A stretch of 64,000 nt of DNA from Molossus alvarezi (GCA_037176705.1 JBAWUJ010000064.1:248001-312000); one strand, 5' to 3'; positions 46,422-59,164 are shown, counted from the first letter of the stretch. Notes: a model not told the origin generated them from the sequence alone. Numbers and translations: made by a program.

Positions 46422-49400
46422 ATGGCAATAAATAAGTACATATCAATAACCACCTTAAATGTAAATGGACTGAATGCTCCCATAAAAAGACACAGAGTAG
46501 CTGACTGGATAAGAAAGCAAGACTCATCTATATGCTGTTTACAAGAAACCCACCTCACAACAAAAGACTCACATAGATTGAAAGTGAAGGGATGGAAAAA
46601 AATCTTTCAAGCAAATGGAAAAGAAAAAAAAGCTGGGGTAGCAATACTGATATCTGATAAAATGGACTTCAGATTGAAGGCCATAACTAGAGACAAAGAA
46701 GCCCACTACATAATATTGAAAGGATCTATCCAACAGGAAGATATAACCTTGATAGACATATATGCACCCAATATAGGAGCACCAAAATATATTAAAAATC
46801 TTCTGGAGGACTTCCAAGGAGAAATCGATAGTAATACAATCATAACAGGGGACTTCAACACCCCGCTCACATCACTGGATAGATCCTCTAGACAAAAAAT
46901 TAGCAAGGAAACAGAGACTCTAAATGAAGCACTAGACCAAATGGATTTAATAGATATCTACAGAGAACTACACCCCAAAACTACAGACTTCACATTCTTC
47001 TCAAGTGCACATGGGACATTCTCAAAGATAGACCACATGTTAGGGCACAAACTAAGTCTCTACAAGTTCAAAAAGATTGAAATTATAACAAGCATCTTCT
47101 CAGACCACAATGGTATGAAACTAGAAATCAATTGCAAGAAGAACATGCAAAGACATTTTAACACATGGAAGCTAAATAGAATGTTATTAAACAATGAATG
47201 GGTCACCCAGGAAATCAAGGAAGAAATCAAAAACTTCCTGGAAACCAATGAAAATGAGGACACAACAATACAAAATCTATGGGATGCAGCAAAAGCAGTT
47301 CTGAGAGGGAAGTTTATAGCACTACAGGCCTACCTCAAAAAAGAAGAAAAATCTCTAATAGAATACCTAACCTCACAACTTAAAGAACTAGAGAGTAAAC
47401 AAAAAGAAAACCCAAGAGCAAGTAGAAGAAAAGAAATAGTAAGGATCAGAGCAGAAATAAACGACATAGAGACCAAAAAAACAATCCAGAGGATCAATAA
47501 AACAAAGAGCTGGTTTTTCGAAAAGATAAACAAGATTGATGGACCCTTAGCTAGACTCACCAAGAAACAAAGAGAGAGAACCCAAATACATAAAATCAGA
47601 AATGAAACAGGAGAGATAACAACTGACCCTACAGAAATACAAAAGATCGTTAACAACTACTATGAAAAATTATACGGCAACAAATTCGAAAATCTAGGCG
47701 AAATGGACAAATTTCTAGAAACACATAGTCTCCCAAAATTGGATCAGATAGAGATTGAAAACTTGAACAGACCAATAACAACAGAAGAAATTGAAGATGT
47801 AATCAAGACTCTTCCAGCAAACAAAAGCCCAGGCCCGGATGGCTTCACAGGGGAGTTTTACCGAACATTCAAAGAAGAACTAATACCCATTCTCCTCAAA
47901 CTATTTCAAAAAATTCAAGAAGAAGGAAGACTTCCAAACTCGTTTTATGAAGCCAGCATAACTCTAATTCCAAAACCAGAAAAAGACACAACAAAGAAAG
48001 AAAACTACAGGCCAATATCCCTGATGAACATAGATGCCAAAATCCTGAACAAAATACTAGCAAATCGAATCCAGCAATACACCAGAAAAATTATCCACCA
48101 TGACCAGGTGGGATTCATCCCAGGGATGCAAGGCTGGTACAATATTCGCAAATCCATAAATGTGATACACCACATAAATAAATTGAAGAATAAAAACCAC
48201 ATGATCATATCAATAGATGCCGAAAAAGCCTTTGACAAAATCCAGCATCCATTTCTGATAAAAACGCTCAGCAGTGTGGGAATAGAGGGATCATATCTCG
48301 ACATAATAAAGGCCATATATGAAAGACCTACAGCCAACATCATACTCAATGGGCAAAAACTAAAAGCATTTCCCTTAAGAACAGGAACAAGGCAAGGATG
48401 CCCACTTTCGCCACTCCTATTTAACATAGTGCTGGAAGTCTTAGCCACAGCAATCAGACAGGAAGAAAAAATAAAAGGGATTCAAATTGGAAAGGAGGAA
48501 GTGAAATTGTCATTATTTGCAGATGACATGATACTGTACATAGAAAATCCCAAAGACTCCACCAAAAGCTTACTAGACTTAATAAATGAATTTGGCAAAG
48601 TAGCAGGATACAAAATTAACGTCAAGAAATCGATGGCATTCTTATACACCAATGATGAACTCACAGAAAGAGAAACTAAGCAAACAATCCCATTTACCAT
48701 TGCGGCAAAAAAATTAAGATACCTAGGAATAAACTTAACCAAAGAGATAAAGGACCTATTCGCAGAAAACTACAGGTCTTTGAAAAAAGAAATAGAGCAA
48801 GATGTAAAAAAGTGGAAGAACATACCCTGTTCATGGATTGGGAGAATTAACATCATTAAAATGTCCATATTACCCAAAGCAATCTATAGATTCAACGCAA
48901 TCCCCATCAAAATACCAACGGCATACTTCAAAGAATTAGAACAATTACTTCAAAAGTTCATATGGAACCAAAAAAGGCCTCGAATAGCCACAGCAATCTT
49001 GAAAAGGAAGAACAAAGTTGGAGGGATCACAATACCAGATTTCAGGTTATACTACAAAGCCACCATAATCAAAACAGCCTGGTACTGGCACAAGAACAGG
49101 TATATAGACCAGTGGAACAGAATAGAGAACCCAGAAATGGACCCTAGGCAATATGCTCAATTAATATTTGACAAAGGTGGCAAGAGCATTCAGTGGAGTA
49201 AGGACAGCCTCTTTAATAAATGGTGCTGGGAAAATTGGACAGCTACTTGCCGAAAAATGAAACTAGATCATCAACTTACACCCTACACCAAAATAAACTC
49301 AAAATGGATAAAAGACTTAAATGTAACTCATGAATCCATAAAAATCCTAGAGGAGACTGTGGGCAACAAAATATCAGACATCATACGCAGCAGAATTTTT

Positions 49401-49913
49401 ACTGACACATCACCTAAGGCAATAGAAACAAAGGAGAAAATGAACACATGGGACTACATCAAACTCAAAAGCTTCTGCACAGCGAAAGATACAATCATCA
49501 AAACGGAAAGGCTACCCACTGTATGGGAGAGCATAATTGCCAATGATATATCAGATAAGGGGTTAATTTCCAATACATATAGAGAGCTCATACAACTCCA
49601 CAAAAGGAAGACAAAGAATCCAATTAAAAAATGGGCAGAGGAACTAAATAGACACCTCTCCAAACAGGACATACAAATGGCTAAGAGACATATGAAGAAA
49701 TGTTCATCATCACTAATCATCAGAGAGATGCAAATCAAAACAACAATGAGGTATCACCTCACACCTGTCAGAATGGCCGCCATCAACAAATCATCAAACA
49801 ACAAGTGTTGGCGAGGGTGTGGAGAAAAGGGGACTCTAGCACACTGTTGGTGGGAATGCAGACTGGTGCAGCCACTATGGAAAACAATATGGTGTCACCT
49901 CAAAAAATTATAA
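46422..49913 (+). CDS. L1 ORF2 protein (endonuclease and reverse transcriptase), cut short by one nonsense codon
   Basis: 1,163 codons open. The N-terminal AP-like endonuclease shows the expected residues: N13 (TTLNVNGLN), E42 (CLQETH), YAPN, D144/N146 (GDFNTPL), D204 (KIDH) and H229 (SDHN). The reverse transcriptase follows with [49 protein letters not shown] and the catalytic FADD at residues 699-702. The cysteine motif C1129-X3-C-X7-H-X4-C1146 is complete. The stop TAA at codon 1164 replaces AAA found at the same place in other copies in the window (40,081 and 60,180 regions). The frame is open on both sides of it, giving a 1,274-residue length close to that of other L1s if the stop is ignored. 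Loss of the last 111 residues probably cripples the protein, but all catalytic domains are present. Confidence 0.93.
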   Translation: MAINKYISITTLNVNGLNAPIKRHRVADWIRKQDSSICCLQETHLTTKDSHRLKVKGWKKIFQANGKEKKAGVAILISDKMDFRLKAITRDKEAHYIILKGSIQQEDITLIDIYAPNIGAPKYIKNLLEDFQGEIDSNTIITGDFNTPLTSLDRSSRQKISKETETLNEALDQMDLIDIYRELHPKTTDFTFFSSAHGTFSKIDHMLGHKLSLYKFKKIEIITSIFSDHNGMKLEINCKKNMQRHFNTWKLNRMLLNNEWVTQEIKEEIKNFLETNENEDTTIQNLWDAAKAVLRGKFIALQAYLKKEEKSLIEYLTSQLKELESKQKENPRASRRKEIVRIRAEINDIETKKTIQRINKTKSWFFEKINKIDGPLARLTKKQRERTQIHKIRNETGEITTDPTEIQKIVNNYYEKLYGNKFENLGEMDKFLETHSLPKLDQIEIENLNRPITTEEIEDVIKTLPANKSPGPDGFTGEFYRTFKEELIPILLKLFQKIQEEGRLPNSFYEASITLIPKPEKDTTKKENYRPISLMNIDAKILNKILANRIQQYTRKIIHHDQVGFIPGMQGWYNIRKSINVIHHINKLKNKNHMIISIDAEKAFDKIQHPFLIKTLSSVGIEGSYLDIIKAIYERPTANIILNGQKLKAFPLRTGTRQGCPLSPLLFNIVLEVLATAIRQEEKIKGIQIGKEEVKLSLFADDMILYIENPKDSTKSLLDLINEFGKVAGYKINVKKSMAFLYTNDELTERETKQTIPFTIAAKKLRYLGINLTKEIKDLFAENYRSLKKEIEQDVKKWKNIPCSWIGRINIIKMSILPKAIYRFNAIPIKIPTAYFKELEQLLQKFIWNQKRPRIATAILKRKNKVGGITIPDFRLYYKATIIKTAWYWHKNRYIDQWNRIENPEMDPRQYAQLIFDKGGKSIQWSKDSLFNKWCWENWTATCRKMKLDHQLTPYTKINSKWIKDLNVTHESIKILEETVGNKISDIIRSRIFTDTSPKAIETKEKMNTWDYIKLKSFCTAKDTIIKTERLPTVWESIIANDISDKGLISNTYRELIQLHKRKTKNPIKKWAEELNRHLSKQDIQMAKRHMKKCSSSLIIREMQIKTTMRYHLTPVRMAAINKSSNNKCWRGCGEKGTLAHCWWECRLVQPLWKTIWCHLKKL

Positions 49914-50246
49914 ATTGAACTCCCATTTGACCCAGTGATCCCACTTCTAGGAATATACCCTAAGAAGCCTGAAACACCAATCAGAAAGAATATATGTACC
50001 CCCATCTTTGTAGCAGCACTATTTACAATCGCTAAGATCTGGAAACAGCCCAAGTGCCCATCAGTAGACGAATGGATTAAAAAGCTGTGGTACATATACA
50101 CAATGGAGTACTACGCAGCGGTAAGAAAGAAAGATCTCTTATCCTTTGAGACTACATGGAGGGACCTGGAAAGTATCATCCTAAGTGAAACAAGCCAAGC
50201 AGTGAAAGACAAATTTCATATGATCTCACTGATTTCTGGAATATAA
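49914..50246 (+). pseudogene. orphaned C-terminal end of L1 ORF2 after the nonsense codon
   Basis: In the same frame as ORF2 and open to the normal stop at 50,246 (ends SLISGI). It holds [20 protein letters not shown] and WNQ-less C-terminal sequence common to all copies here. No ATG-independent expression is expected. Confidence 0.85.
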
Positions 50247-50356
50247 TGAACATAACAGTTTGAGGACAATCCCCTAAGGAGTGGGGAGCTGAGAGAGGGA
50301 TGAACAACAGAACTTAAATGCATGGAGGCATGAACAGTGGACATGGACAACAATCA

Positions 50357-50390
50357 GGGGAAGGGGCAGGGAGGGAAGGGGGAGGGGGGA
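50357..50390 (+). other. G-rich tract in L1 3' UTR, potential G-quadruplex
   Basis: Runs of three to six G separated by one to three bases, on the coding strand. L1 3' UTRs commonly keep such tracts. Equivalent tracts lie at about 40,585-40,615 (plus), about 26,405-26,455 (minus) and in the HAL1 3' end (23,555-23,775). Confidence 0.6.
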
Positions 50391-50452
50391 ATCAGTGGGG
50401 GGAAAAGGAGAATCATTTGTAACAAAAATTAATCAATAAAAAAAAAAAAAAA

Positions 50453-50465
50453 AAGAAATACTTAG
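50453..50465. repeat. target-site duplication of the nearly intact L1, right copy
   Basis: Exact copy of 45,064-45,076; reverse-orientation satellite continues with TGTTCCATGGAAG. Confidence 0.9.
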
Positions 50466-50603
50466 TGTTCCATGGAAGAAAATAGCTAGTGTTCCATGGA
50501 AGAAACTACTTAGTGTTCAGTTGAAGGAACTAGCTAGTGTTCTATGGTAGAAACTACTTAGTGTTCCATGAAAAGAACTACTTTGTGTTCCATGGAAGGA
50601 ACC

Positions 50604-50649
50604 CTACGTAGATTTTTTCACGGAACACTAAGTACTTCCTTCCATGGAA
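50604..50649 (+). repeat. 46-bp forward-orientation island in the reverse array
   Basis: Between CTACGTAG (50,604-50,611) and TTCCATGGAA (50,640-50,649) the sequence reads forward (CACGGAACACTAAGTACTTCC), while monomers on both sides read reverse. Both boundaries coincide with self-complementary modules, so monomer phase is kept. Confidence 0.88.
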
Positions 50650-53174
50650 GGGACTACTTACTGTTCCATGGAAGGGAATAGGTTGTGTTTCATGGAATGA
50701 ACCAGCAACTGTGCCAAAAAGGAAGTACTTAGTGTTCCATGGGAGGAACTACTTAGTGTTTCATGGAAGGAACTGGCTGGTGTTCCATGGAAGGAACTAC
50801 TAGTGTTCCATTAAAAAAACTACTTAATGTTTCATGGAAGGAACTAGCTATTGTTCCATGGGATGAACTACTTATTGTTTCATGGTAGGAACTACTTAGT
50901 GTTCCATGGAGGGAACTACTTAGTGTTCAATGGAAGGAACTATCTAGCATTCCATGGAAGGAACTAGCTAGCGTTCCATGTAAGGAACTACGTAGTGTTC
51001 CATGTAAGGTACTAATGTTCCATTGAAGGAACTACTTAGTGTTTCATGGGAAAAAAAACTACTCAGTGTTTCATGGAAGGAACTAGCTAGTGTTCTATGG
51101 TAAATACTAGAAAGTGTCTCATGGAAGAACATAGTTAGTGTTTCATGGAAGAAACTACTTAGTGTTCCATGGAAGGAACTGCTTCGTGTTCCATGGAAGG
51201 AACTAGCTAATGTTCCATGATAGGAACTATTTAGTGTTCCATGAAACGAACTAGCTAGAGTTCCTTAGAAATATCCAGCCAGTGTTCAATGGAAGGCATT
51301 ACTTTGTTTTCCATAGAGGGAACTATCTGGTGTTCCATGGAAGGATCTATCCAGTGTTCCATGAAAGAATCTAGCTAGTGTTCCATGAATGACAGTACTT
51401 AGTGTTCCATGGAAAAACTACCTAGTGTTTTATTAATGGAAGTAGCTGGTGTTCCATGGAAGAAACTAGCTTGTGTGCCATGGATGGATCTATTTAGTGT
51501 TGCATGGAAGAAATTAGCTAGTATTCCATGGAAGAAACTGCATACTATTCCATGGAAGGAACTAGCTAGTGTTTTATGGAAGGAACTAGCAAGGGTTCCA
51601 GAAAAGGATCTACTTATTGTTCCATGGAAGACACTACTTAGTGTTCCTAAAAGGAATTAACTAGTGTTCGAGAGAAGGGTCTAGAGAGTGTTCCATGGAA
51701 GAAACCAGCTAGATTACATGAAAAATATTAGCTAGTGTTCCATGGAAGAAACTAGCTAGTGTTCCATGGAAAGAACTATTTAGTGTTCCATGGGAGAAAC
51801 TAGTTGGTGTTCTATGAAAGGAACATCTTAGTGTTCTATTGAAAGAACTACTTAGTGTTCAATGGGAGAAACTACTCAGTGTTCAATGGACAAAACTAGC
51901 TAGTGTTCCGTGGATGAAAATTGTGTTCCAGGGAAGGAACTACTTAGTGTTCCATCGAAGGAACTAGTATGTGTAACTTGGGTGGAACTACTCAGTGCTT
52001 CACGGAAAAAACTTGCTAGTGTTCCATATAAAAATCTAGATAGTGTTTCATAGAAGGAACTAGCTAGTGTTCTATTGTAGGAACTCGTAGTGTTCCTTGG
52101 AAGAAACAAGCGAGTGTTCCTTAGAAGGAACTAGATTGTGTTACATGGGAGGAACTAGCTTGAGTTTTATGAAAGAAATTTGCTAGTGTTTCAGGGAATG
52201 TAACAACTGAGTCTTCCAGTGAGGAAACTACTTAGTGTTCCAGGAAAGGATTGAGCTTGTGTTCCAGGGAAGAAACGACCTCGATATTCTGGGATAAAAT
52301 TATTTATTATTCCAGAAACTACTTAGTATTCCAGGGAAGGAACTAGCTCAAGGTCCGTGGAAGAAACTACTTAGTGTACATGGAAAGAACAAGCTAGCGT
52401 TCCATGGAAAAAACAAGCTAGTGTTCCATGGAAGGAACTACTTAGTGTTCCAAGGAAAAAACTACTTAGTGTTTTATGGAAGGAATTATCTAGTGTTCCA
52501 TGGAAGTAAGTACTTTGTGTTCCATGGAAGGAACTTGCTAGTGTTTCAGGGAAGTAACTGCCTAGTGTTCCAGGGAAGGAACTAGCTAGTGTTCCAGGGA
52601 AGGAAACAGTGTTCCAGGAAAAAAATTACGTAGTGTTCCAGGAAAAAAAAAAAAAACTAGCTAGTGTTCCATGGAAGTAAATAGCTAGATTTCCATGGAA
52701 GTAACAAGCTAGAGTTCCATGAAAGAAACTAGCTAGTGTTCTATGGAAGGAACTGCTTCGTGTTCCATGGAAAGAACTAGCTAGTGTTCCATGGAAAGAA
52801 CAACTTAGTGTTCCATGGAAGGAACTAACTAGTGTTCCATGGAAGAATCTAGCTAGTGTTCCTTTAAAAAAAATTAGTGTTCCATGGAAAAAACTACTTA
52901 TTGTTCCATCGAAGTAACAAGCTATTGTTTCATGAATAAAAAAGCTAGTGTTCGACATAAGGAAATTCTTAGTGTACATTGGAAAGAAATACTTAGTGTT
53001 CCATGGAAGAAACTACTTAGTGCAACATGGATAAAACTAGCTCGTGCTTCATGGAGGAAATATTTAGTGTTCCGTGAAAGGAAGTAATTAGTGTTCCATG
53101 GAAGGAACTACTTAGTGTTTTCTGGAAGGAACTACTTAGTGTTCCATGGAAGGAACTATTTATTGTTCCATGGT

Positions 53175-53460
53175 ACAAACTAGCTAGTATTCCATGGAAG
53201 AAACCAGCTGGGTTACATGGAGAAAACTAGATAGTGCTTTATGTAAAAAAAATTAGCTAGTGTCCCATGGAAGGAACTAGGTAGTGTTCCATGGACGGAA
53301 TTAAATTGTGTTCCATGCAAGGAACTACTTAGTGTTCCATGGTAGAAACTAGCTAGTATTCCATGGAAGAAACCAGCTGTGTTACATCGAAAAAACTAGA
53401 TAGTGCTTTATGTAAAAAAATTAGCTAGTGTCCCATGGAAGGAACTAGCTAGTGTTCCAT
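53175..53460 (-). repeat. tandem duplication of about 7 monomers
   Basis: The block with AGTATTCCATGGAAGAAACC, GTGCTTTATGTAAAAAAA and TAGTGTCCCATGGAAGG occurs at about 53,178-53,280 and again at about 53,344-53,450. The offset is about 167 bp, close to seven monomers. Confidence 0.85.
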
Positions 53461-54524
53461 GGAAGGAGCTAGTTAGTGTTCCATGGTAGGAACTAGCTAG
53501 TGTTCCATGGAATGAACTAGCTAGTGTTGCATGGAGGTATCTAAGTAGTGTTCCATGGAAGGAACAACTTATTGTTCCATGGAAGGAACTAACTAGTGTT
53601 CCATGGAAGGATCTAGCTTGTGTTCCATTAAAAAAAAAAATTACTTAGTGTTCCATCAAGAAACTACATAGTGTTCCATGGAAGGAGCCGGCTACTGTTC
53701 CATGGAATGAACTAGCTAGTGTTCCATAGAAGAAACTACTTAGTGTTCCATGGAAAGAACTACTAAGTTTTCCATGGAAAAAAAATAGTAGTGTTCCCTG
53801 GAAAAAACTAACTAGTGTTCCATGGAAATAACTACATATTGTTCCATGGAAGGAACTACTTAGTGGTTCATGGATGGAACTACATAGTGTTCCATGGAAC
53901 TAATTATTTAGTGTTACATGAAAGGCACTACTTAGAGTTCTATGGAAATGATTAGCTAGTGTTACATGGAATAAACTAGCTAGTGCTCCATAGATGGAAC
54001 TAGCTATTGTTCCATGAAAAGAACTACTTTGTTTTCCATTGAAACAACTACCTAAAGTTCCACGGAAGGCACTAGCTTGTGTTCCATGGAAGGAACTAGC
54101 TAGAACTACATAGTGTTCCATGGGAGAAACTACTAGGTGTTTCATGGAAGAATCTTGCTATTGTTCAATGGACGGAACTTCTTACAGTTCCATAAAAGAA
54201 ACTAGGTAGTGTTTTATGGAAGGAACTAGCTCTTGTTCCTTGGAAACAACGAGTTAGTGTTCCATGGAAATAAATACTTAGTGTTTTATGGAAGGAACAA
54301 GCTAGTGTTCCATGGACAGAACTTGCTAGTGTTCCATGGAAGGGACTACTTTATGTTCAATGGAAGAATCTATTTAGCGTCCCATGAAAGTAACTAGCTA
54401 GTGTTCCATGGATGAAACTACTTAAGGTTTCATGGAAGTAACTACTTAATGCTCCATGGAAGGAACTAGCTAGTGTTCCAAGAAAGGTAATATTTAGTGT
54501 CCCATAGAAGAAACTACTTAGTGT

Positions 54525-55930
54525 TCCAGAGAAAGTAGTAGTTAGTGTTCCAAAGAAGAAACTAGCTTTTGTTCCAAGGAAGGAACTAGGTAGTGTTCCA
54601 GGGAAGAAACTACTTAGTGTTCCATGGAAGGAACTAATTAGTGTTCCAAGTAAAAAAAACAATTTACTGTTCATGGAAGAAACTTGTTACTGTTTCATGG
54701 AAGAAACTAATGAGTGTTCCATGGAAGGAACTATAGAGAGTTCCATCAAAGGAACTACTTATTGTTACATGGAAGGAACTGGTAGCGTTGCATGGAACGA
54801 AATAGCTAGTTTTCCATGGAAGGAACTACTTATTGTTACATGGAAGGAACTGGTAGTGTTGCATGGAACGAACTAGCTAGTGTTCCATGGAAGGACCTAC
54901 TTAGTGTTCCATAGAAAAAACTACTTAATGTTCCCTGGAAGGAACAACTTAGTGTTCCATGGAAGAAACAAGTTACTGTTCCATGGAAGGTAGTACTTAG
55001 TTTTCCATGAAAGGAACTACAGAGTGTTCCATGGAAGCAACAATTTAGTGTTCCATGGAAGCAACAAGTTACTGTTCCATGGAAGGAAGTACTTAATTTT
55101 CTATGGAAGGAACTACAGTGTTCCATGGAAGGATCTACATAGTGTTCCATTGAAGGAACTAGTAGTGTTGTATGGAAGGAACTCTCTAGTTTTTCATGGA
55201 AGGAACTACTTCCTGTTCCATGGAAGGAACTACTTAATGTTCCACGAAAGAAACTACTTAGTGTTCCATGTAAGAAACTATTAATGTTCCATGGAAGGAA
55301 ATGTCTAGTGTTCCATGGAAAGAACTACTTAGTGTTCAATGGAAGGAAATAGCTGGAATTCCATGGAAGAAACTACTTAGTGTTACATGAAATAAACAAG
55401 CTAACGTTCCATGGAGGAACTACCTACTGTTTCATAGAAGAAACTACTTAGTGTTTAATAGAAGGAACTAATTAGTGTTCCATGGAAGGAACTACGTAGT
55501 GTTTCATGGAATAAAATACTTAGTTTTCCAAGAAAGAAACTAGCTAATGATCCATAAAAGGAACTAGATAGTGTTCCATGGAAGGATCTAATTAGTGTTC
55601 CAGTGAAGAAACTACTTAGTGTTCCAGAGAAAGTAGTAGTTAGTGTTACAAAGAAGGAACTAGTTTGTGTTCCAAGGAAGGAACTAGATAGTGTTCCAGG
55701 GAAGAAACTCCTTAGTGTTTCATGGAAGGAACTACTTAGTGTTCCATGTACAAAACAAATTAGTGTTCCATGGAAGAAACATGTTACTGTTTCATGGAAG
55801 AAAGTAATTAGTGTTCCATGGAAGGAACTATAGAGTGTTCCATCAAAGGAACTACTTAGTGTTACAAGGAAGAAACTGGTAGTGTAGCATGGAACAAACT
55901 AGCTAGTGTTCCATGGAAGGAACTACTTAG
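54525..55930 (-). repeat. higher-order repeat of about 1.07 kb in the reverse array
   Basis: 54,525-54,900 and 55,600-55,930 share the ordered rare variants TTCCAGAGAAAGTAGTAG, TTCCAAGGAAGGAACTAG, TTACTGTTTCATGGAAG, GGAACTATAGAG, CATCAAAGGAACTACTTA and GGTAGTGT.GCATGGAAC. Inside the first copy a unit of about 71 bp is doubled (54,757-54,898). A separate doubled unit of about 118 bp lies at about 54,955-55,115. Confidence 0.82.
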
Positions 55931-58900
55931 TGTTCCATGGAAGGAACTACTTAATGTCCCCTGGAAGGAACAACATAGTGTTCCATGGAAGGAACTAGTA
56001 GTGTTTCTTGGAAGAAAATACTTAGTTTTCCAAGAAAGAAACTAGCTAATGATCTATAAAAGGAACTAGATAATGTTACATGGAAGGAACTACTTAGTGT
56101 TTCATGAAAGAAACTAGCTAGTGTTCCATGGAAGGAACAAGTTACAGTTCCATGGAAAAAATAGTTAGTGTTCTTGGAAGCAACTTCCTAGTGTTCAACG
56201 GAAGAAGCTACTGTTTTATTGTAGGAACTAGAGAGTGTTCCATGGAAGGAACTACCTAGTGTTCCATGAAAGTATCTAGCTAGTGTTCCATGAAAGGAAA
56301 AACTTAGTGTTCCATGCAAAAAACTAACTAGTGTTCCATGAAAGGATCTAGCTAGTGTTCCATAGAAGGAACTACTTAGTGTTTTATGGACGAAACTAGT
56401 TAGTGTTCCATGGAAGGAAATACCTATAAGTCCATGGAAGGAACTACTTAGTGTTTTATTGAAGAAACTAGCTAGTGTTCCATGGAAGAAACTACTTAGT
56501 GTTCCAGGGAAGAAACTATCTAGTGCTCCTGGATTGAAGTAGCTAATGTACATGGAAGGAACTACATAGTGTTCCATGGAAGGATCTAATTTGTGATCCA
56601 TGGAAAGAACAATCTAGTGTTCCATGGAAGAAACTACCTAGTGTTCCATTGAAGAACCTAGTTAGTGTTCCAGAGAAAAAAATACTTAGTGTTCCATGGA
56701 AAAAACTACTTAGTGTTCCATGGGAGAAACAGCTAGTGTTCCATGGGAGGAACTACTTCGTGTTCTCTGGAAAATTTAGCTTCTGTTTCATTAAAGGAAC
56801 ATGCTACTGCTCCATTGAAATAACTAGGTATTGTTTCATGGTAGGAACTAGCCAGTGTCTTATGGAATGATCTAGCTAGTGTTCATGGATGGAACTACTT
56901 AATTCTCATGAAAAAAACTACTTAGTGTTACATAGAAGAAAGTACTTAGTGTTTCATAAAAGAACAACTTAGTGTTACATGGAAGTAACTAGCTAGTGTT
57001 CCATGGAAGGAACTACATAGTGTTTCATGGAAGGAACTACTCAGTGTTCCATGGAAGGAAATACTTAGTGTCCATGGAAGGAAATACTTAGTTTTCCATT
57101 AAAAGAACTAGCTAGTGTTCCATGGAAGCAATTATGTAGTGTTCAATACAAGGAACTTCTTAGATTTCCATGAAATAAACTAGCTAATGTTGCATGCAAG
57201 GAACTACTTAGTGTTCTGTGAAAGATACTAGCTAGTGTTGCATGGAAGGAATTAGCTAATGTTCTATGGAAGGAACTAGCTATTGTTCCATAATAGGTAC
57301 CACTTAGTGTTCCAGGAAGGAACTACTTAGTGTCCATGAAAAAAACTACTTAGTGTTCATTGGAATGAACCTGCTAGTGTTCAAAAGAAAAAACAAGATA
57401 GTGGTCCATGGTAAAAACTACTTAGTGTTCCAACAAGGGAACAACGTAGTTTTTTTCTGCAGGGAATTACTTAGTGTTCCATGGAAGGAAGTACTTCATT
57501 TACCATGGAAGGAACTAGTTACTGTTCAATGGAAGGAACCACCTAGTGTTCCATGGATGGAACTACTTAGTGTTTCATGGAAGTAACTTCTTAGTGTTTC
57601 ATTCAAGGAAGTAGCTATAACTAGCTAGGGTTACATGGAAGGATCTAGCTAGTTTTCCAGGGAAGGGTCTACTTAATGTTCCATGGATAAAACTACTTAG
57701 TGTTCCATGGAAGGAAGTAGCTGGTGTTCCTTGGAAGGAACTTGTTGGTGTTCCTTGGATAAAATTTCTTAGTGTTCCATGGAAGGAACTACTTAGTGTT
57801 CCATAGAAGAAAAAACTTAGTGTTCCATGAAAGGAACTAGATAGTGTCCCTGAAAGGAACTATCTAGTGATTCATGGAAGGAACCACATAGTGTTTCATG
57901 TAAGATACTACTTAGTGTTCCATGAAAGAAACTACTTAGTACTCATTGGAATAAACCTGCTAGTGGTAAAAAAAAAAAAAAGTAGATAGTGTTCTATGGA
58001 TGATTCTACTTATTGTGCCATGAAGGGAACAACGTATTGTTTCATGGAAAGAATTACTTAGTATTCCATGGAAAAAACTACTTATTCTTCCATGAAATAA
58101 ACTAGCTAGTGTTCCATAGATAAAACTAGTAAGTGTATCCCTGATGAACATAGACGCCAAAATCCTGAACAAAATATTAGCAAATCGGATCCAGAAATAC
58201 ATCAAAAAAATTATTCACCATGACCAAGTGGGATTCATTCCAGGGATGCAAGGCTGGTACAATATTCGCAAATCAATAAATGTGATACACCACATAAATA
58301 AAATGAAGAATAAAAACCACATGATCATATCAATAGATGCTGAAAAAACCTTAGATTAAATCCAGCATCTATTTCTGATAAAAACGCTCAGCAATGTAGG
58401 AATAGAGGGATCATATCTCGACATAAAAAAGGTCATATATGAGAGACCTACAGCCAACATCATACTCAATGGACAGAAACTAAAAACATTTCCATTAAGA
58501 ACAGGAACAAGACAGGGATGTCCACTTTCGCCACTCTTATTTAACATTGTACTCGAAGTCTTAGCCACAGCAATCAGACATGAAGAAAAAATAAAAGGGA
58601 TCCAAATTGGAAAGGAGGAAGTGAAACTGTCATTATTTGCAGATGACATAATATTATACATAGAAAACCCTAAAGACTCCATCAAAAATCTACTAGACTT
58701 AATAAATGAATTTGGCAAATTAGCAGGATACAAAATTAACGTCAAGAAATCGACGGCATTCTTGTACACCAATGATGAACTCACAGAAAGAGACACTGAA
58801 ATAACAATCCCATTTACCATCGCACCAAAAAAATTACGATACCTAGGAATAAACTTAACCAAAGAAGTAAATGATCTATTTGCAGAAAACTACACGTCAT

Positions 58901-59164
58901 TGAAAAAAGAAATAAAGGAAGATATAAAAAAGTGGAAGCACATACCATGTTCATGGATTGGATGAATTAACATCATTAAAATGTTCATACTACACAAAGC
59001 AATCTATAGATTCAATGCAATCCCCATCAAAATACCAACGACACATTTCATAGAACTAGAACAAATACTTTAAAAGTCCATAAGGAACCAAAAAAGACCC
59101 CGAATAGCCACAGCAATCTTGAAAAAAAGAACAAAGTAGGTCGGATCACAATACCAGATATCAG

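Larger units (their letters stand above)
45077..50452 (+). mobile_element. nearly intact L1 retrotransposon
   Basis: 5.4 kb with a partial 5' UTR (45,077-45,473), complete ORF1 (45,474-46,376), a 45-base gap, ORF2 (46,422-50,246) with one nonsense codon, a 3' UTR with a G-rich tract (about 50,357-50,390) and an A tail. Exact 13-base duplications bracket it. The 5' end lacks the YY1-type start seen in the L1 at 26,357-32,294, so it is probably truncated within the 5' UTR. It is the youngest-looking L1 here by frame preservation. Confidence 0.95.
50466..58136 (-). repeat. 24-bp satellite array, reverse orientation, segment 10
   Basis: About 320 monomers in the reverse orientation, apart from the 46-bp flip at 50,604-50,649. 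CCTGG-type monomers cluster at 52,195-52,335, 52,545-52,645, 54,525-54,605 and about 55,610-55,700. On the reverse strand the 54.5-kb cluster is followed by the same variant pair (54,413-54,465) seen after clusters in the forward half. Long-period duplications lie at 53,175-53,460 and between 54,525-54,900 and 55,600-55,930. A-tracts occupy spacers near 52,643-52,656, 53,630 and 57,968-57,981. The complementary ORFs (for example 56,188-56,601, minus) are repeat artefacts. Confidence 0.96.
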
